Below, in pieces: positions 52,464-62,689 of a stretch of 64,000 nt of DNA. The DNA comes from Mesorhizobium sp. M00.F.Ca.ET.216.01.1.1 (lineage in GTDB: Bacteria; Pseudomonadota; Alphaproteobacteria; Rhizobiales; Rhizobiaceae): positions 471,688 through 535,687 of the forward strand of contig NZ_SADR02000001.1 in assembly GCF_004010325.2 (NCBI RefSeq), in the 5' to 3' direction. Position numbers and translations under genes: made by a program. Every line of letters begins with the position of its first letter. The stretch's first letter is position 1. The notes beneath the pieces were generated by a model that worked only from the letters and a program-made list of their open reading frames with translations, did not search any database and had not been told where the DNA came from.

Positions 52464-53398
52464 GCCGGCCTCGCCGCGCGCTTCACCAGCCCGTCCACCG
52501 TGACGCGGCCGAGCGGCTTGCCGTCGGCACCTTTCACCGGCAGCGCCGGGCGGCCCGACCACAGGAGTTCAGCCAGCGCATCTCGCTGGCTGGCGTCGCC
52601 GGGGATCGCCTCGCCTTCGGCGGCGCCCTTTTCCACTGCATCGCGCACGCGGCCGAGCGACAACAGCCTGAACGGTTTTTCACTTGCGCCGACCAGGGTC
52701 TCGACGAAGGCGCTGGCCGGTCTCGCCAGGATCTCGGCGGGCTTGGCATATTGCACCAGCTTGCCGGCATCCATCACCGCGATCTTGTCGCCCATATGCA
52801 CCGCCTCTTCCATGTCGTGGGTGACCAGGATGATGGTGGTGCCGAAGCGCTTCTGGATCGCCAGCAGATCCTCCTGCGCCTTGTTGCGGATGATCGGGTC
52901 GAGCGCGCCGAACGGCTCGTCCATCAACAGCACGTTGGGTTCCGCCGCAAGCGCGCGGGCGACGCCGACGCGTTGCTGCTGGCCGCCGGAAAGCTCGTGC
53001 GGATAGCGTGGCCCGAAGGCCTCGGGGTCGAGCTGGTAGAGCGTCATCAACTCCTCGACGCGGGCCTTGATGCGCTTGGCGTCCCAGCCGAGCAGCACCG
53101 GCACGGTGGCGATGTTCTGCGCCACCGTTCGATGCGGAAACAGGCCGTGGCCCTGGATGGCGTAGCCGATGCTGCGGCGCAGCTCGTAACCGGGCAGCGA
53201 GCGGTTGTCGGCGCCGTCGAGCCTGATCACGCCCGAGGTCGGCTCGACCAGCCTGTTGATCATACGCAGCAGCGTGGTCTTGCCGGAGCCGGAGGTGCCA
53301 ACGATAACGGTGATCGTGCGCGGCTCGACCACCATCGACACGTCGTCGACCACCGCTGTCGCGTCATAGCGCTTGGTAATGCCTTCGATCTCTATCAT
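52460..53398 (-). CDS. Osmoprotectant-type ABC transporter ATPase (OpuCA/YehX-like)
   Basis: 312-residue ABC ATPase. Walker A VGTSGSGKTTLL (about 33-44), Q-loop GYAIQGHGLFPH, signature LSGGQQQRVGVARAL (about 137-151), Walker B VLLMDEPFGALDP. A C-terminal region (about 245-312, ASQRDALAELLWSGRPALPV) looks like a single CBS motif, which senses ionic strength or nucleotides in OpuA/OpuC. ATG at 53398 overlaps the stop of the upstream permease by four bases; the long frame further upstream is not coding. Confidence 0.92.
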   Translation of the reverse strand: MIEIEGITKRYDATAVVDDVSMVVEPRTITVIVGTSGSGKTTLLRMINRLVEPTSGVIRLDGADNRSLPGYELRRSIGYAIQGHGLFPHRTVAQNIATVPVLLGWDAKRIKARVEELMTLYQLDPEAFGPRYPHELSGGQQQRVGVARALAAEPNVLLMDEPFGALDPIIRNKAQEDLLAIQKRFGTTIILVTHDMEEAVHMGDKIAVMDAGKLVQYAKPAEILARPASAFVETLVGASEKPFRLLSLGRVRDAVEKGAAEGEAIPGDASQRDALAELLWSGRPALPVKGADGKPLGRVTVDGLVKRAARPA

Positions 53399-54561
53399 GC
53401 GGGGCTTTCCTCGCGTCGTTTGGTCGCCGTCATTTCGATCACCGCGTCGAGGATGATGGCGGCGGCAAAGGCCAGCGCCACCGTCGGCACGGCGCCGAGC
53501 AGCACGAGGTCCATCGCGGTCTGGCCGACGCCCTGGAACACGAACACGCCGAAGCCGCCGCCGCCGATCAGAGCGGCGATGGTGGCGAGGCCGATGTTCT
53601 GCACCAGCACGATGCGGATGCCGGTGAGTATCACCGGGAAGGCGAGCGGAAATTCGATGCCGAATAGGCGTTGCCGGTCGGTCATGCCCATGCCGCGCGC
53701 TGCATCGTTTGCCGCACGCGGCACGCCGGCAAGGCCGACCACGGTGTTGGCCACCACTGGCAGCAGCGAATAGAGGAACAATGCGACGAAGGCGGGCGCA
53801 GTGCCGATGCCGCGGATGCCAAGCGCGGCTGCGCCGGGTACATGCGAGGCGACCCAGCCGAGCGGCGCGATCAAAAGGCCGAACAACGCGATCGAGGGAA
53901 TGGTCTGGATAATGTTCAGCACGTTGAGCGCGGCAGCCCGCAATTTTTCGACGCGATGGCAGAGGATGCCGAGCGGCACGCCGACGATCACCGCCGCCGC
54001 CAGCGAGCCCAGCGCCAGCGTCACATGCTTGGAGCCCTCCGCCCAGAAACTGTCGGCACGGTTGGCGTATTCTTTGAGGATCGACAGATTGTCCCAGCTT
54101 CCCGTGACCAGTAGCAGGCCGATCGCCGCTGCCGCAACCACAAGCATGCAGACCCGCGCCCATGGCGCCAGGTTCAGCCTTGTCAGCACGTCGGTGAGCA
54201 AGAGCGTGAAAGCGAAGACGAGCAGCCAGAAACCGGAAGCCGGCGAGATACGGGCAAACGTATTGCCCTCAGGCGTCAGGAAACTGCCGGCGACGCCGAT
54301 CAGCAGCGCCAGTGCTGCAAGCACAACCACGCTGGCGGCGAGGCGCAGGATGAGCGGCGTCTTCAGCAATGCAATAACCGCGGCGACGACCACGATCGCT
54401 AGCAGCAGCGGGCCTATCGCCGACGGCAGCGCCCCCAAAATCGAGCGCGCCTCGCCGGGAACGATGCGGTTGGCGCGAAAGGTGACGAACGGTGCTGCGA
54501 AGGCCGCATAGGCTGATATCGCGGCGATGACCACGCCGAGCTTGTCCAACCGGATGGTCAT
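53395..54561 (-). CDS. Osmoprotectant-type ABC transporter permease, long form (YehY-like)
   Basis: 388-residue permease. The C-terminal part (about 170-388) is the usual OpuCB-type domain with AANDAARGMGMTDRQRLFGIEF as the EAA loop. The N-terminal 170 residues add about five extra helices, as in YehY. It starts 24 bases after the binding-protein stop and overlaps the ATPase gene. Together with the shorter permease it would form a heterodimeric channel for glycine betaine, choline or a similar compound. Confidence 0.88.
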   Translation of the reverse strand: MTIRLDKLGVVIAAISAYAAFAAPFVTFRANRIVPGEARSILGALPSAIGPLLLAIVVVAAVIALLKTPLILRLAASVVVLAALALLIGVAGSFLTPEGNTFARISPASGFWLLVFAFTLLLTDVLTRLNLAPWARVCMLVVAAAAIGLLLVTGSWDNLSILKEYANRADSFWAEGSKHVTLALGSLAAAVIVGVPLGILCHRVEKLRAAALNVLNIIQTIPSIALFGLLIAPLGWVASHVPGAAALGIRGIGTAPAFVALFLYSLLPVVANTVVGLAGVPRAANDAARGMGMTDRQRLFGIEFPLAFPVILTGIRIVLVQNIGLATIAALIGGGGFGVFVFQGVGQTAMDLVLLGAVPTVALAFAAAIILDAVIEMTATKRREESPA

Positions 54562-54585
54562 GGCGCGACTTCAGGTGCGGGCCAC

Positions 54586-55497
54586 CTACTTCAGAAAACC
54601 GTTCTTCTTCAGAAAGTCCTCGGCGACGCCCTTGACGGGCTCGCCGCCGACCTGGACGCGGCCGTTGAGCTCCTGCAGCGTGACGAGGTCGAGCTTGGCG
54701 AAGACCGGGTTCAACAGCGTATCGATCTCGGGATGCTCTTTCAGCGCCGCCTCGCGGATGATCGGCGCCGGCTGGTAGACCGGCTGCACGCCCTTGTCGT
54801 CCTGCAGCACGACCAGGCCGGACGGCGCGATACCGCCATCGGTGCCGTAGACCATGGCGGCGTTGGCGCCGTTGGTCTGGTTCGCCGCCGCGGCGATGGT
54901 CGCCGCCGTATCGCCGCCCGACAGCGTGATCAGCTGGTCGGGCTTCAGTGTGAAGCCATAGATGGTCTGGAAGGCCGGCAAGGCAGCCGCCGAATTGACG
55001 AACTCGGCCGAGGCCGCCAGCACCACCTTGCCGCCACCCGCGACGTATTTGCCGAAGTCGGTAAGCGTGACCAGCTTGTTGGTGTCGGCGACGTCCTTGC
55101 GCAGCGCAATCGCCCATGTGTTGTTGGCCGGCGATGGCGACAGCCAGACGATCTTGTTGGCATCGTAGTCGAGCTTTTTCGCCGTTTCATAGGCCTTGGC
55201 GGCATCCTTCCATACCGGATCGTCGGTGTTTTGGAAGAAATAAGCGGCGTTGCCGGTGTATTCCGGATAGATGTCGATCTCGCCGGCGGTGATCGCCTTG
55301 CGCACCACCGGCGTGCCGCCGAGCTGGATGCGGTCGGTCGTCTTGATGTTATTGGCGTTCAGCACCAGCTGGATGATGTTGCCGAGCACGCCACCCTCGG
55401 TGTCGATCTTCGAGGACACGACCACCTGGGCATTTGCCGAGGCCGCGGAAATACCGAGCGCAAGTGCGGCGCCGGCCAGAAGCTTGATGGAAAGCAT
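54586..55497 (-). CDS. Osmoprotectant-type substrate-binding protein (YehZ/OpuCC-like)
   Basis: 303-residue periplasmic binding protein. A signal peptide (MLSIKLLAGAALALGISAASANA) precedes an OpuAC-type domain with KIDTEGGVLGNIIQLVLNAN and the motif GEIDIYPEYTGNAAYFF typical of YehZ/OsmF. The ATG at 55497 has AAGGGA upstream. YehZ-type proteins have low affinity for betaine and may bind other ligands, so the substrate is uncertain. First gene of the operon. Confidence 0.88.
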   Translation of the reverse strand: MLSIKLLAGAALALGISAASANAQVVVSSKIDTEGGVLGNIIQLVLNANNIKTTDRIQLGGTPVVRKAITAGEIDIYPEYTGNAAYFFQNTDDPVWKDAAKAYETAKKLDYDANKIVWLSPSPANNTWAIALRKDVADTNKLVTLTDFGKYVAGGGKVVLAASAEFVNSAAALPAFQTIYGFTLKPDQLITLSGGDTAATIAAAANQTNGANAAMVYGTDGGIAPSGLVVLQDDKGVQPVYQPAPIIREAALKEHPEIDTLLNPVFAKLDLVTLQELNGRVQVGGEPVKGVAEDFLKKNGFLK

Positions 55498-55708
55498 TGT
55501 GAAAATCCCTTGCTGTGAACCGGAATACGGTTGCCGCATATGAGCATGGCTTCAACGCCCCGTCGGGGTACACGGTTTCATAAGAAGCGGGATCAGTGCA
55601 ATAATTTTGTTTGGACGCGCAAAAAATCCGGCGCCGCTTCGTCCCGACAGCATGATGTCAGCACAGCGCCACGCGTTCTTTCAGGACGCTGTAGCGCTTT
55701 GATTTGGT

Positions 55709-55743
55709 GCATGATCTTTCCCGACCTTTGGGTCAGGTCATGC
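55709..55743. repeat. Degenerate palindromic repeat covering the MFS stop codon
   Basis: GCATGATC (55709-55716) and GGTCATGC (55736-55743) form near-exact inverted arms, inside which CCGAC and GGGTC pair loosely. The left flank TAGCGCTTTGATTT is also typical of the rhizobial repeat. The right arm contains the last codon and TGA of the MFS gene. Confidence 0.55.
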
Positions 55744-56961
55744 GCTCTGGCGCCAGCCTGTCACCTTCAGCGCGCCCAATGCCACGAAGCAGAGCATGGT
55801 AACGGGAAAGATCATCCAGTTCAGCATTTCCCAGCCCCAGGCGTTGTAGACAGCGCCCGACATCAGCGAGGCAAAGGCGACGGAGCCGAACAGCACGAAA
55901 TCATGAAAGCCCTGCACCTTGCCTTTCTCGGATGGCCGGTAGCTGGCCGCGACCATGGAGGTGGCGCCGATGAAGCTGAAATTCCAGCCGAGGCCAAGCA
56001 GGATCAGCGCCGTCCAGAACTGCCATAGCGCCAGTCCCGACAGCGCCACGACGGCACAACCGATCAGCAGCACAAGTCCGGTCGCGACGATCCGTTCGGC
56101 GCCGAAGCGGTAGATCAGCGAGCCGGTGAAGAAACTCGGCGCGAACATCGCCATGACATGCCAGGAAATGCCGAGCGTGGCTTCATCCGTCGACAGGCCG
56201 CAGCCGACCATGGCAAGCGGCGCGCCGGTCATGACGAAGCTCATCAGCGCATAGCTGCCGACGGCGCAAAACAGCGCCGCAATGAAGCGCGGCCTGGTGA
56301 CGATCTCGGACAGCGGTCGGGCGTCGCTGTCGGCAACTTCTATTTTGCCACTTGCCTTGGCCGGGATGCGCAGGAACGAAAGAATGATGGCGCCGACCGC
56401 TGCCAGCACGAGGATGGACGCGAACGCGCCGGCAAACATCACCGGTGCAAGCAATTCGCGCGTGAAGATGACGATCTGCGGCCCGAGTATGGCAGTGACG
56501 ATGCCCCCGGCCAGCACGAAGGAGATGGCGCGTGCCTTGAACTCCTGCGGTGCGTTGTCGGCTGCGGCGAAGCGGAATTGCTGGACGAAGGCACCGCCGA
56601 CGCCGATCACCAGCAGGCCGAAGGCGAACAGCCAGAAGCTGGCCTGGAACAGCGCCAATGTGGCGATTAGGCCGCCCAGCGCGGTGACAACCGTGCCGGT
56701 CATAAAGCCATCGCGCTGGCCGAGCCGGCGGATGATCGCTGCGGCCGGCAATGCACCGAGCGCCACGCCGAGGTTGAACCCGGTAATTGGCGCCGTTGCC
56801 AGCGACTTGTCGGCGGCAAGCAGATATTGCCCGGCCAGCCCACCCATGGAAACGGCGATCGGTGCAGCCGAACCGATGATCGCCTGCGAAGCAGCAAGAA
56901 TGAATGCCGTGCGGCGTGCTTCCCTGCCCGCTTCGGCAGCGACGACGGCCGTGGCCGTCAT
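55738..56961 (-). CDS. MFS transporter
   Basis: 407-residue major facilitator with 12 hydrophobic helices. Loop 2-3 motif [13 protein letters not shown] (about 79-91) is a weak form of the usual GxxxDRxGRR. A central cytoplasmic loop ([20 protein letters not shown]) separates the two halves. The ATG (56961) overlaps the stop of nusB by four bases (ATGA), so the long frame upstream is not coding. Substrate unknown. Its stop lies in a palindromic repeat. Confidence 0.88.
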   Translation of the reverse strand: MTATAVVAAEAGREARRTAFILAASQAIIGSAAPIAVSMGGLAGQYLLAADKSLATAPITGFNLGVALGALPAAAIIRRLGQRDGFMTGTVVTALGGLIATLALFQASFWLFAFGLLVIGVGGAFVQQFRFAAADNAPQEFKARAISFVLAGGIVTAILGPQIVIFTRELLAPVMFAGAFASILVLAAVGAIILSFLRIPAKASGKIEVADSDARPLSEIVTRPRFIAALFCAVGSYALMSFVMTGAPLAMVGCGLSTDEATLGISWHVMAMFAPSFFTGSLIYRFGAERIVATGLVLLIGCAVVALSGLALWQFWTALILLGLGWNFSFIGATSMVAASYRPSEKGKVQGFHDFVLFGSVAFASLMSGAVYNAWGWEMLNWMIFPVTMLCFVALGALKVTGWRQSA

Positions 56962-57458
56962 GAAGCGTCCTTGCCGCGTCCTTCGCCGCGCACCCGGCGC
57001 GACACGCGATCGAGCACCGCATTGGTCAGCTTCGGCTCGTCCTCTTCGTAAAAGGCCTTGGCGATGTCGACATATTCGGAGACGATGACGGCGACCGGCA
57101 CATCCTCGCGCTTCATCAGTTCGTAGACGCCGGCGCGCAGAATGGCGCGCAGCGTCGAGTCGAGCCGGGACAGCGGCCAGTCGTCGGTCAGAGCCTGACG
57201 GATGATCGGATCGATGGTCTTCTGGTTCTCGACGACGCCGGTAAGGATGGCGCGAAACCATTGCGCGTCGGCTTCGCGATAGAGCGCGCCGTCGACTTCC
57301 TTGCCGAGCCTGAATGCCTCGTATTCGGCGGTGATCTCGAAGACGCCGCTGCCGGCCACATCCATCTGATAGAGCGCCTGCACGGCGGCCAGACGGGCGG
57401 CACCGCGCTTGTTGGCATGGCGCACCGCGGGTTTGGCCGGGGACGCGGGTTCGCTCAC
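56958..57458 (-). CDS. nusB: Transcription antitermination factor NusB
   Basis: 166-residue all-helical RNA-binding protein needed for rRNA antitermination with NusE/S10. The N-terminal part has [20 protein letters not shown] (about 16-35); the C-terminal part has [20 protein letters not shown] and [20 protein letters not shown]. Start is GTG at 57458, overlapping the ribH stop (GTGA). The ribH-nusB order is widely conserved. Confidence 0.96.
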   Translation of the reverse strand: MSEPASPAKPAVRHANKRGAARLAAVQALYQMDVAGSGVFEITAEYEAFRLGKEVDGALYREADAQWFRAILTGVVENQKTIDPIIRQALTDDWPLSRLDSTLRAILRAGVYELMKREDVPVAVIVSEYVDIAKAFYEEDEPKLTNAVLDRVSRRVRGEGRGKDAS

Positions 57459-57949
57459 GATCGCTCCCCCAGCTGTTGCTTGAGGGCGATCATGGTCAGC
57501 GCCGCGCGCGCCGCAAAGCCGCCCTTGTCGCCTTCCGAGCGCCTGGCCCGCATCCAGGCCTGCTCGTCGTTCTCGGTGGTGAGAATGCCGTTGCCGATGC
57601 AGACCGAGTCCTGCACCGACAGATCCATCAGCGCACGGCTGGATTCATTGGCGACGATGTCGAAATGATAGGTATCGCCGCGGATGATGGTGCCGAGGGC
57701 GACAAATCCGTCATAGTTCGCCCCGCCTTCGGCGGCGCCGTCGAGCGCGAAGGAAATCACCGCGGGAATTTCCAGCGAACCCGGAACGGTGACGACGTCG
57801 TATGTGGCGCCCGCTTCCTCGAGCGCGCTGGTCGCGCCTTCGAGCAGCGCGTCGGCAAGGTCGTCATGAAAGCGCGCCTCGATGACAAGAAGGTGGGCCT
57901 TCTTCTTCGGACGGATGAACGCTTTGCCGTGTTGGGATGTGCCAGCCAT
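57455..57949 (-). CDS. ribH: 6,7-dimethyl-8-ribityllumazine synthase
   Basis: 164-residue lumazine synthase, the penultimate enzyme of riboflavin synthesis, forming capsids or pentamers. Active-site features: [18 protein letters not shown] (about 54-71), [20 protein letters not shown] with the proton-donor His (about 86-105), and [16 protein letters not shown]. It is separated from ribE by the decayed antitoxin-like locus at 58037-58194, while nusB is coupled downstream. Confidence 0.97.
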   Translation of the reverse strand: MAGTSQHGKAFIRPKKKAHLLVIEARFHDDLADALLEGATSALEEAGATYDVVTVPGSLEIPAVISFALDGAAEGGANYDGFVALGTIIRGDTYHFDIVANESSRALMDLSVQDSVCIGNGILTTENDEQAWMRARRSEGDKGGFAARAALTMIALKQQLGERS

Positions 57950-58036
57950 AGATGTCTCCGGGGATCGCCGGTGACTTAGGCCGAAGCCGGTTTGATCGCA
58001 AGCGGAAGATTGGTGAAGGCGCGGAGGTCTGGCGAA

Positions 58037-58194
58037 CTATCCCGTTTTCCAGCGCGGCGCCTGAAGCGGATAATCGGTATCAAGGCTCGAAGCCCAAGCC
58101 TGTGCGACGCGATGATCATCACAAGACCGGCACCCACGTCGGCCAAGGCTTCGCGAGTCAGTTGTTCTTCCTTATTGGAAGTTCCTCTAACCAT
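58037..58194 (-). pseudogene. Decayed small antitoxin-like gene between ribE and ribH
   Basis: From ATG 58194 the frame encodes VRGTSNKEEQLTREALADVG and AGLV, then drifts into unrelated residues to a stop at 57976. In the next frame, the expected continuation DHRVAQAWASSLDTDYPLQA then PRWKTG ends at TAG (58037-58039). Inserting one T in GTGATGATC joins them into a 52-residue protein resembling short CopG/antitoxin-type proteins (EALADVDAGRVIDHxxVxxWADSL as I recall them). No ParE/RelE toxin follows before ribH. The ATG overlaps the ribE stop by one base. Confidence 0.65.
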
Positions 58195-58811
58195 CAGAGC
58201 CCCCCTTTCGCGGCCTCTGCCAAGCGCGCCGCGTAGCGGGCCATGGTGTCGATCTCCAAGTTCACTAGGTCGCCGACCTGGCGTTCGCCCCAGGTGGTGA
58301 CGGTCAGCGAGTGATGGATCAACAGCACGTCGAAGCGGGTGCCTTCGACCTTGTTGACGGTGAGCGAAGTGCCGTCGAGCGCGACCGAGCCCTTGGGCGC
58401 GATGAATTTCGCCAGATCGTGCGGCGCTTCCAGCGTGAAACGCACGGCGTCGCCCTCCTCCTTGCGCGCCACGATCTCAGCCGTGCCGTCGACATGGCCT
58501 GATACAATGTGGCCGCCGAGCTCGTCGCCGATCCTGAGCGCCCGCTCCAGATTGATGCGCGTGCCGGATCTCCAGTCAATCGCCGTCGTCAGCCTGAGCG
58601 CCTCTTCCCAGGCCTCGACCTCAAACCAGCGTGCATTGGCACCGCTTTCCGGCAGTCCCGTCACCGTCAGGCAGACGCCGCCACAGGAAATCGAAGCACC
58701 AATGGCAATCGTCTCAGGGTCATAGGCGGTGTCGATGCGCAGGCCGACCCCTTCCCTCAGCGGCCTGACGGCAGCGACGGTGCCGACATCGGTGACAATT
58801 CCGGTAAACAT
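58194..58811 (-). CDS. ribE: Riboflavin synthase alpha chain
   Basis: 205-residue riboflavin synthase that dismutates two lumazine molecules. It has two similar lumazine-binding domains, each starting with the family pattern: MFTGIVTDVGTVAAV and, at about 98, GGHIVSGHVDGTAEIV. Catalytic ISCGGVCLTV and SVALDGTSLTVN are present. The ATG at 58811 overlaps the ribD stop by one base. The gene is also called ribC in some systems. Confidence 0.96.
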   Translation of the reverse strand: MFTGIVTDVGTVAAVRPLREGVGLRIDTAYDPETIAIGASISCGGVCLTVTGLPESGANARWFEVEAWEEALRLTTAIDWRSGTRINLERALRIGDELGGHIVSGHVDGTAEIVARKEEGDAVRFTLEAPHDLAKFIAPKGSVALDGTSLTVNKVEGTRFDVLLIHHSLTVTTWGERQVGDLVNLEIDTMARYAARLAEAAKGGL

Positions 58812-59935
58812 CAAATGTCCCTTATCCATTCCGCGTATGTGTCTTCGCCGAAATGCATGTCGCGCAATTTGCGAAATCCTGCCGGGATATGGTTGGCGTC
58901 GATGGGCGATGCAATGCCGCTCTCGCCGATCGCGTCCGGTCCCTGGAACAGCACGATGCGGTCGACCAGCCCTTCCGTCAGGAAGGCCTTAGCCACTTTG
59001 GCGCCGCCTTCGACCAGGACGCTGGCCATGCCGAGCGCGGCCAGGTCCTCCAGCAGTTCCGGCAGGGCAACGCCGCCTTCATATGTTTCGGTGCCGATGA
59101 AGTGCACGCCCATGTGTTCGAGCGCTGCCCGCCGATGCGGGTCGGCTTCGTCGCAAGCGGCTATATAGAGCGGAACCCGGTCGACGCCGGAAACCAGCTT
59201 CGACGTCTCCGACAACCGGATTAGACGGTCGAGCACGATCCGCGCCGGAGAACGGCTCTCCAACCCCGGCAGCCGCACAGTCAGCGCCGGATCGTCCTCC
59301 AGAGCGGTGCCGATACCGATCAATATGCCGTCGGCTTCAGCTCGCATCAGATAGACTTCGCGCCGCGCGATGTCGCCGGTGATCGAGACCTGCCCCTCAC
59401 CTTCCACGCCGATCTTGCCGTCGCTGGAAAGCGCAAGCTTCAGAATCACTTCCGGACGTTTTTTCAGAGATCGAATGAGATAGCCGGCCATCTGTTCGGC
59501 GGCCTCGGCCGCCAGCACCTTTTCGACCACCTCGACACCGGCCGCACGCAGGATGGCGTAGCCCTTGCCGGACACGCGCGGATCGGGGTCGCTCGCAGCG
59601 CCCACCACCCGCACGACGCCGGCATTGACCAGCGCTTTGGCGCAAGGCGGCGTGCGGCCGTGATGGGCGCAGGGTTCCAGAGTGACGTACGCCGTAGCGC
59701 CGCGCGCCAGCTCGCCAGCCTCTGCCAGCGCCTCGGTCTCGGCATGCGGCCGGCCGCCGACGGCGGTGACGCCGGTGCCGACAATCATCGGCCCCGCGCC
59801 GTCGTCGCGTACGATCAGCGTGCCTACGGAAGGATTGGTCGATGTCCGCCCGGCATTCTTGCGCGACAGCCTGAGTGTTGCCGCCATGAAGCGGCGATCG
59901 AGAACCTCCTGTTCGGCTTGGCTCAGCCTTGCCAT
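58811..59935 (-). CDS. ribD: Bifunctional riboflavin biosynthesis deaminase/reductase
   Basis: 374-residue two-domain enzyme. The N-terminal cytidine-deaminase-like domain has the zinc motifs PHAETEAL and TLEPCAHHGRTPPCAKAL (about 70-105). The C-terminal reductase domain (about 160-374) binds NADPH (RPEVILKLALSSDGKIG). It carries out steps 2 and 3 after GTP cyclohydrolase II. ATG at 59935 is 2 bases after the nrdR stop; a TTG overlapping that stop is the alternative. Confidence 0.96.
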   Translation of the reverse strand: MARLSQAEQEVLDRRFMAATLRLSRKNAGRTSTNPSVGTLIVRDDGAGPMIVGTGVTAVGGRPHAETEALAEAGELARGATAYVTLEPCAHHGRTPPCAKALVNAGVVRVVGAASDPDPRVSGKGYAILRAAGVEVVEKVLAAEAAEQMAGYLIRSLKKRPEVILKLALSSDGKIGVEGEGQVSITGDIARREVYLMRAEADGILIGIGTALEDDPALTVRLPGLESRSPARIVLDRLIRLSETSKLVSGVDRVPLYIAACDEADPHRRAALEHMGVHFIGTETYEGGVALPELLEDLAALGMASVLVEGGAKVAKAFLTEGLVDRIVLFQGPDAIGESGIASPIDANHIPAGFRKLRDMHFGEDTYAEWIRDI

Positions 59936-59937
59936 GC

Positions 59938-60414
59938 TCAACCGGCGTCCTCTTCCTTGAGCTCGTCACCCTTGAGTTCGCCGAGCACCTCGTGGAAATC
60001 CTTGGCCTCGCGGAAATTGCGGTAGACCGAGGCAAAGCGCACATAGGCGACATCGTCGAGCGACTTCAGCGCCTCCATGACCAGCCGGCCGATCTCGCCG
60101 GAGGCAACTTCGGTTTCGCCCGAGCTTTCGAGCTGGCGCACGATGCCGGTCACCGCGCGGTCGATGCGCTCGGGGTCGACATTGCGCTTGCGCACCGCGA
60201 TCTCGACCGAGCGCAGCAGCTTGTCGCGGTCGAACGGCACTTTGCGCCCGGACTTCTTCACCACGACGAGGTCGCGCAGCTGGACGCGCTCGAAGGTGGT
60301 GAAGCGGCCGCCGCAATCGGGGCAGACGCGCCGCCTGCGGATCGCTGCGCCGTCCTCGGCGGGGCGAGAATCCTTCACCTGCGTATCTTCGGACTGGCAG
60401 TAGGGACAGCGCAT
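59938..60414 (-). CDS. nrdR: Transcriptional repressor NrdR
   Basis: 158-residue repressor of ribonucleotide reductase genes. The N-terminal zinc ribbon is [17 protein letters not shown] with the second pair in CPDCGGRF (Cys 3, 6, 31, 34), followed by an ATP-cone (about 49-139) that senses ATP/dATP. The C-terminal tail is acidic (DELKEEDAG). It sits at the head of nrdR-ribD-ribE, a conserved arrangement downstream of glyA. Confidence 0.97.
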   Translation of the reverse strand: MRCPYCQSEDTQVKDSRPAEDGAAIRRRRVCPDCGGRFTTFERVQLRDLVVVKKSGRKVPFDRDKLLRSVEIAVRKRNVDPERIDRAVTGIVRQLESSGETEVASGEIGRLVMEALKSLDDVAYVRFASVYRNFREAKDFHEVLGELKGDELKEEDAG

Positions 60415-60569
60415 GGTGAGCCTTCGGTTCGCGATTCTCGTGGAGCGAAAGGCTTAGAGCTTTTTGCCGCGATGGCAAAGCAATCAGGGCGGCCCCTCGT
60501 GCCTCAGAGATAGCGAGCCGCAAAGAAAATTGCCAGCACCCCACAAGCGGGATGGTAGTGTCAGCCGTA

Positions 60570-61181
60570 TCAGGGCGCGACGTCACCGGTCGGGAACCCG
60601 CACGATACGCCCAGGCTGCGATAGGCCTTGGTGAAGCCGTCCATCGATACCATCGCGACCGGCTTGTCTTTGAAGCTGACATCGAGCGCGCCGGCGCGGC
60701 GCATGGCACGCAGCACCGCCAGGGTGGTCTCGGTCTTGTTATTCATCATCCATTGTCCGTCGCCGCTGGCATTGACGGTCGCCTTGACCTTGCCGTTGCT
60801 GTCGCCGAACACCGCCGGGATGTTCTCACCGGTCGGCAAGTCCTTATTTTTCAGGGCGATGACGAGGGTCGGGTAGCCGTCGGGCGGCAGTGCGTCGCCA
60901 TTCGAGATGGCGAGCGTAAGGGTGCCGCTGGTGCCGTCCGCGTCGAGAAAAGCGGTCGAGGCGGCGCAGGTCTTGCGCACATCCTCACCGGTGTTGACCT
61001 CGTCGACGATGGTGGACCATTTGCCGAAAGTCTCCATCTTGGGCTCGACTTGAGCGGGCGCGGGTTGGGCGGGCGCAGCAGTCTGTGCCCAAGCAGCGCC
61101 GGAGAGCGGCAAGACGGTCACCGTGGCGACGGCGCCAAGAGCACCAAAGCCGGCGAGACGAAAGATTCGCATCATCATCAA
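60570..61181 (-). CDS. Secreted IalB-like protein
   Basis: 203-residue secreted protein. A signal peptide (about 1-32, ending AAWAQ) is followed by an Ala/Pro-rich linker (TAAPAQPAPAQVEPKM) and a domain with two Cys (KTCAAS and VSCGFPTG) framing the mature part, as in invasion-associated locus B proteins. Similarity is by layout only, so the assignment is tentative. Four Met codons open the frame; the exact start is uncertain by a few residues. It lies between glyA and nrdR on the same strand. Confidence 0.6.
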   Translation of the reverse strand: MMMMRIFRLAGFGALGAVATVTVLPLSGAAWAQTAAPAQPAPAQVEPKMETFGKWSTIVDEVNTGEDVRKTCAASTAFLDADGTSGTLTLAISNGDALPPDGYPTLVIALKNKDLPTGENIPAVFGDSNGKVKATVNASGDGQWMMNNKTETTLAVLRAMRRAGALDVSFKDKPVAMVSMDGFTKAYRSLGVSCGFPTGDVAP

Positions 61182-61254
61182 GGCTCCTCAGCAGATGCCG
61201 TCACCGCAGTCGATCCGGCATCGTCACAGATAAGGGATGACGCCTTGCGTCAGG

Positions 61255-62568
61255 TCAACCGAGATATGGATAGAGCGGAAAACGGTCCGTTAATGCCATG
61301 ACCTTGGCCTTCACCGCTGTCTCGACGGCGGCGTTGCCCTCATCGGAATTGGCGACCTTCAGCCCGTCCAGCACTTCGGCGATCAATTTGCCAATCTCGC
61401 GGAACTCGGCCTGACCGAAGCCGCGGGTGGTGCCGGCCGGCGTGCCGAGGCGCACGCCAGAGGTGACGAAAGGCTTTTCCGGATCAAAGGGAATGCCGTT
61501 CTTGTTGCAAGTGATGTTGGCGCGGCCAAGAGCTGCCTCGGCGCGCTTGCCGGTGGCGTTCTTGGGGCGCAGGTCGACCAGCATCAAATGGTTGTCGGTG
61601 CCGCCGGAGACGATGTCGAGGCCCGTCTCCTGCAGGCTGGAGGCCAGCGCCTTGGCGTTGGCGGCGACGCTCTCGGCATAAACCTTGAAGCTTGGCTTCA
61701 GCGCCTCGCCGAGCGCCACCGCCTTGGCGGCGATGACATGCATCAGCGGGCCGCCCTGCAGGCCGGGAAAGACAGCCGAGTTCATCTTCTTGGCGATGTC
61801 CTCGTCATTGCACAGGATCATGCCGCCGCGCGGGCCGCGCAGCGACTTGTGCGTCGTCGTCGTCACGACATGGGCATGCGGCAGCGGCGACGGATGAACC
61901 CCGCCGGCGACCAGGCCGGCGATGTGAGCCATGTCGACCATCAGGTAGGCGCCGATGCTGTCGGCGATCTCGCGAAAGCGCTTCCAATCCCAGACGCGCG
62001 AATAGGCTGTGCCGCCGGCCAGGATCAGCTTCGGTCTGGTCTCATGGGCGGTCTTTTCGATCGCATCCATGTCGAGCAAATGGTCGTCCTTGCGTACGCC
62101 GTAGGACACGACCTTGAACCACTTGCCGCTCATGTTGACCGGCGAGCCGTGCGTCAAGTGCCCGCCCGAACTGAGGTCGAGGCCCATGAAGGTGTCGCCG
62201 GGCTGCAGCAGCGCCAGGAACACCGCCTGGTTCATCTGGCTGCCGGAATTCGGCTGGACGTTGGCGAAGTTGCAGCTGAAGAGCTTTTTCGCGCGCTCGA
62301 TGGCCAGTTCCTCGGCCACGTCGACGAACTGGCAGCCGCCATAGTAGCGCTTGCCCGGATAGCCCTCGGCATATTTGTTGGTCATGATCGAGCCTTGCGC
62401 CTCGAGCACGGCGCGGGAGACGATGTTTTCGGACGCAATCAGCTCGATCTCGTGGCGCTGGCGGCCGAGCTCGTTGCGGATGGCGCCGAAAATCTCCGGA
62501 TCGGCGTCGGCAAGCGTGGTTTCGAAGAAGGATTCGAATTTGTTCGACACTGCCGCTGCTGTTGCCAT
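61255..62568 (-). CDS. glyA: Serine hydroxymethyltransferase
   Basis: 437-residue PLP enzyme that converts serine and tetrahydrofolate to glycine and methylene-THF. The PLP Lys is in [13 protein letters not shown] (about residue 242). N-terminal [20 protein letters not shown] and [16 protein letters not shown] are typical, as is the C-terminal [17 protein letters not shown]. Length and order are normal. In related genomes it precedes nrdR, as it does here with one secreted-protein gene between. Confidence 0.98.
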   Translation of the reverse strand: MATAAAVSNKFESFFETTLADADPEIFGAIRNELGRQRHEIELIASENIVSRAVLEAQGSIMTNKYAEGYPGKRYYGGCQFVDVAEELAIERAKKLFSCNFANVQPNSGSQMNQAVFLALLQPGDTFMGLDLSSGGHLTHGSPVNMSGKWFKVVSYGVRKDDHLLDMDAIEKTAHETRPKLILAGGTAYSRVWDWKRFREIADSIGAYLMVDMAHIAGLVAGGVHPSPLPHAHVVTTTTHKSLRGPRGGMILCNDEDIAKKMNSAVFPGLQGGPLMHVIAAKAVALGEALKPSFKVYAESVAANAKALASSLQETGLDIVSGGTDNHLMLVDLRPKNATGKRAEAALGRANITCNKNGIPFDPEKPFVTSGVRLGTPAGTTRGFGQAEFREIGKLIAEVLDGLKVANSDEGNAAVETAVKAKVMALTDRFPLYPYLG

Positions 62569-62689
62569 GGGCTGAAATCCTTAAGGTCGGGGTCTGTCGC
62601 GCCATTAACACAGTTGCTTTCGCGCCGCCACGTTTACGGCGCGAAATTTGCTGGCCGGATTGCGGCAGAAGCGCCCGCCGGCGGAGAAA

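Noticed and set aside
58811..60569. FMN riboswitch upstream of the riboflavin genes
   Set aside because: nrdR and ribD abut and the gap before nrdR shows no RFN-like core.
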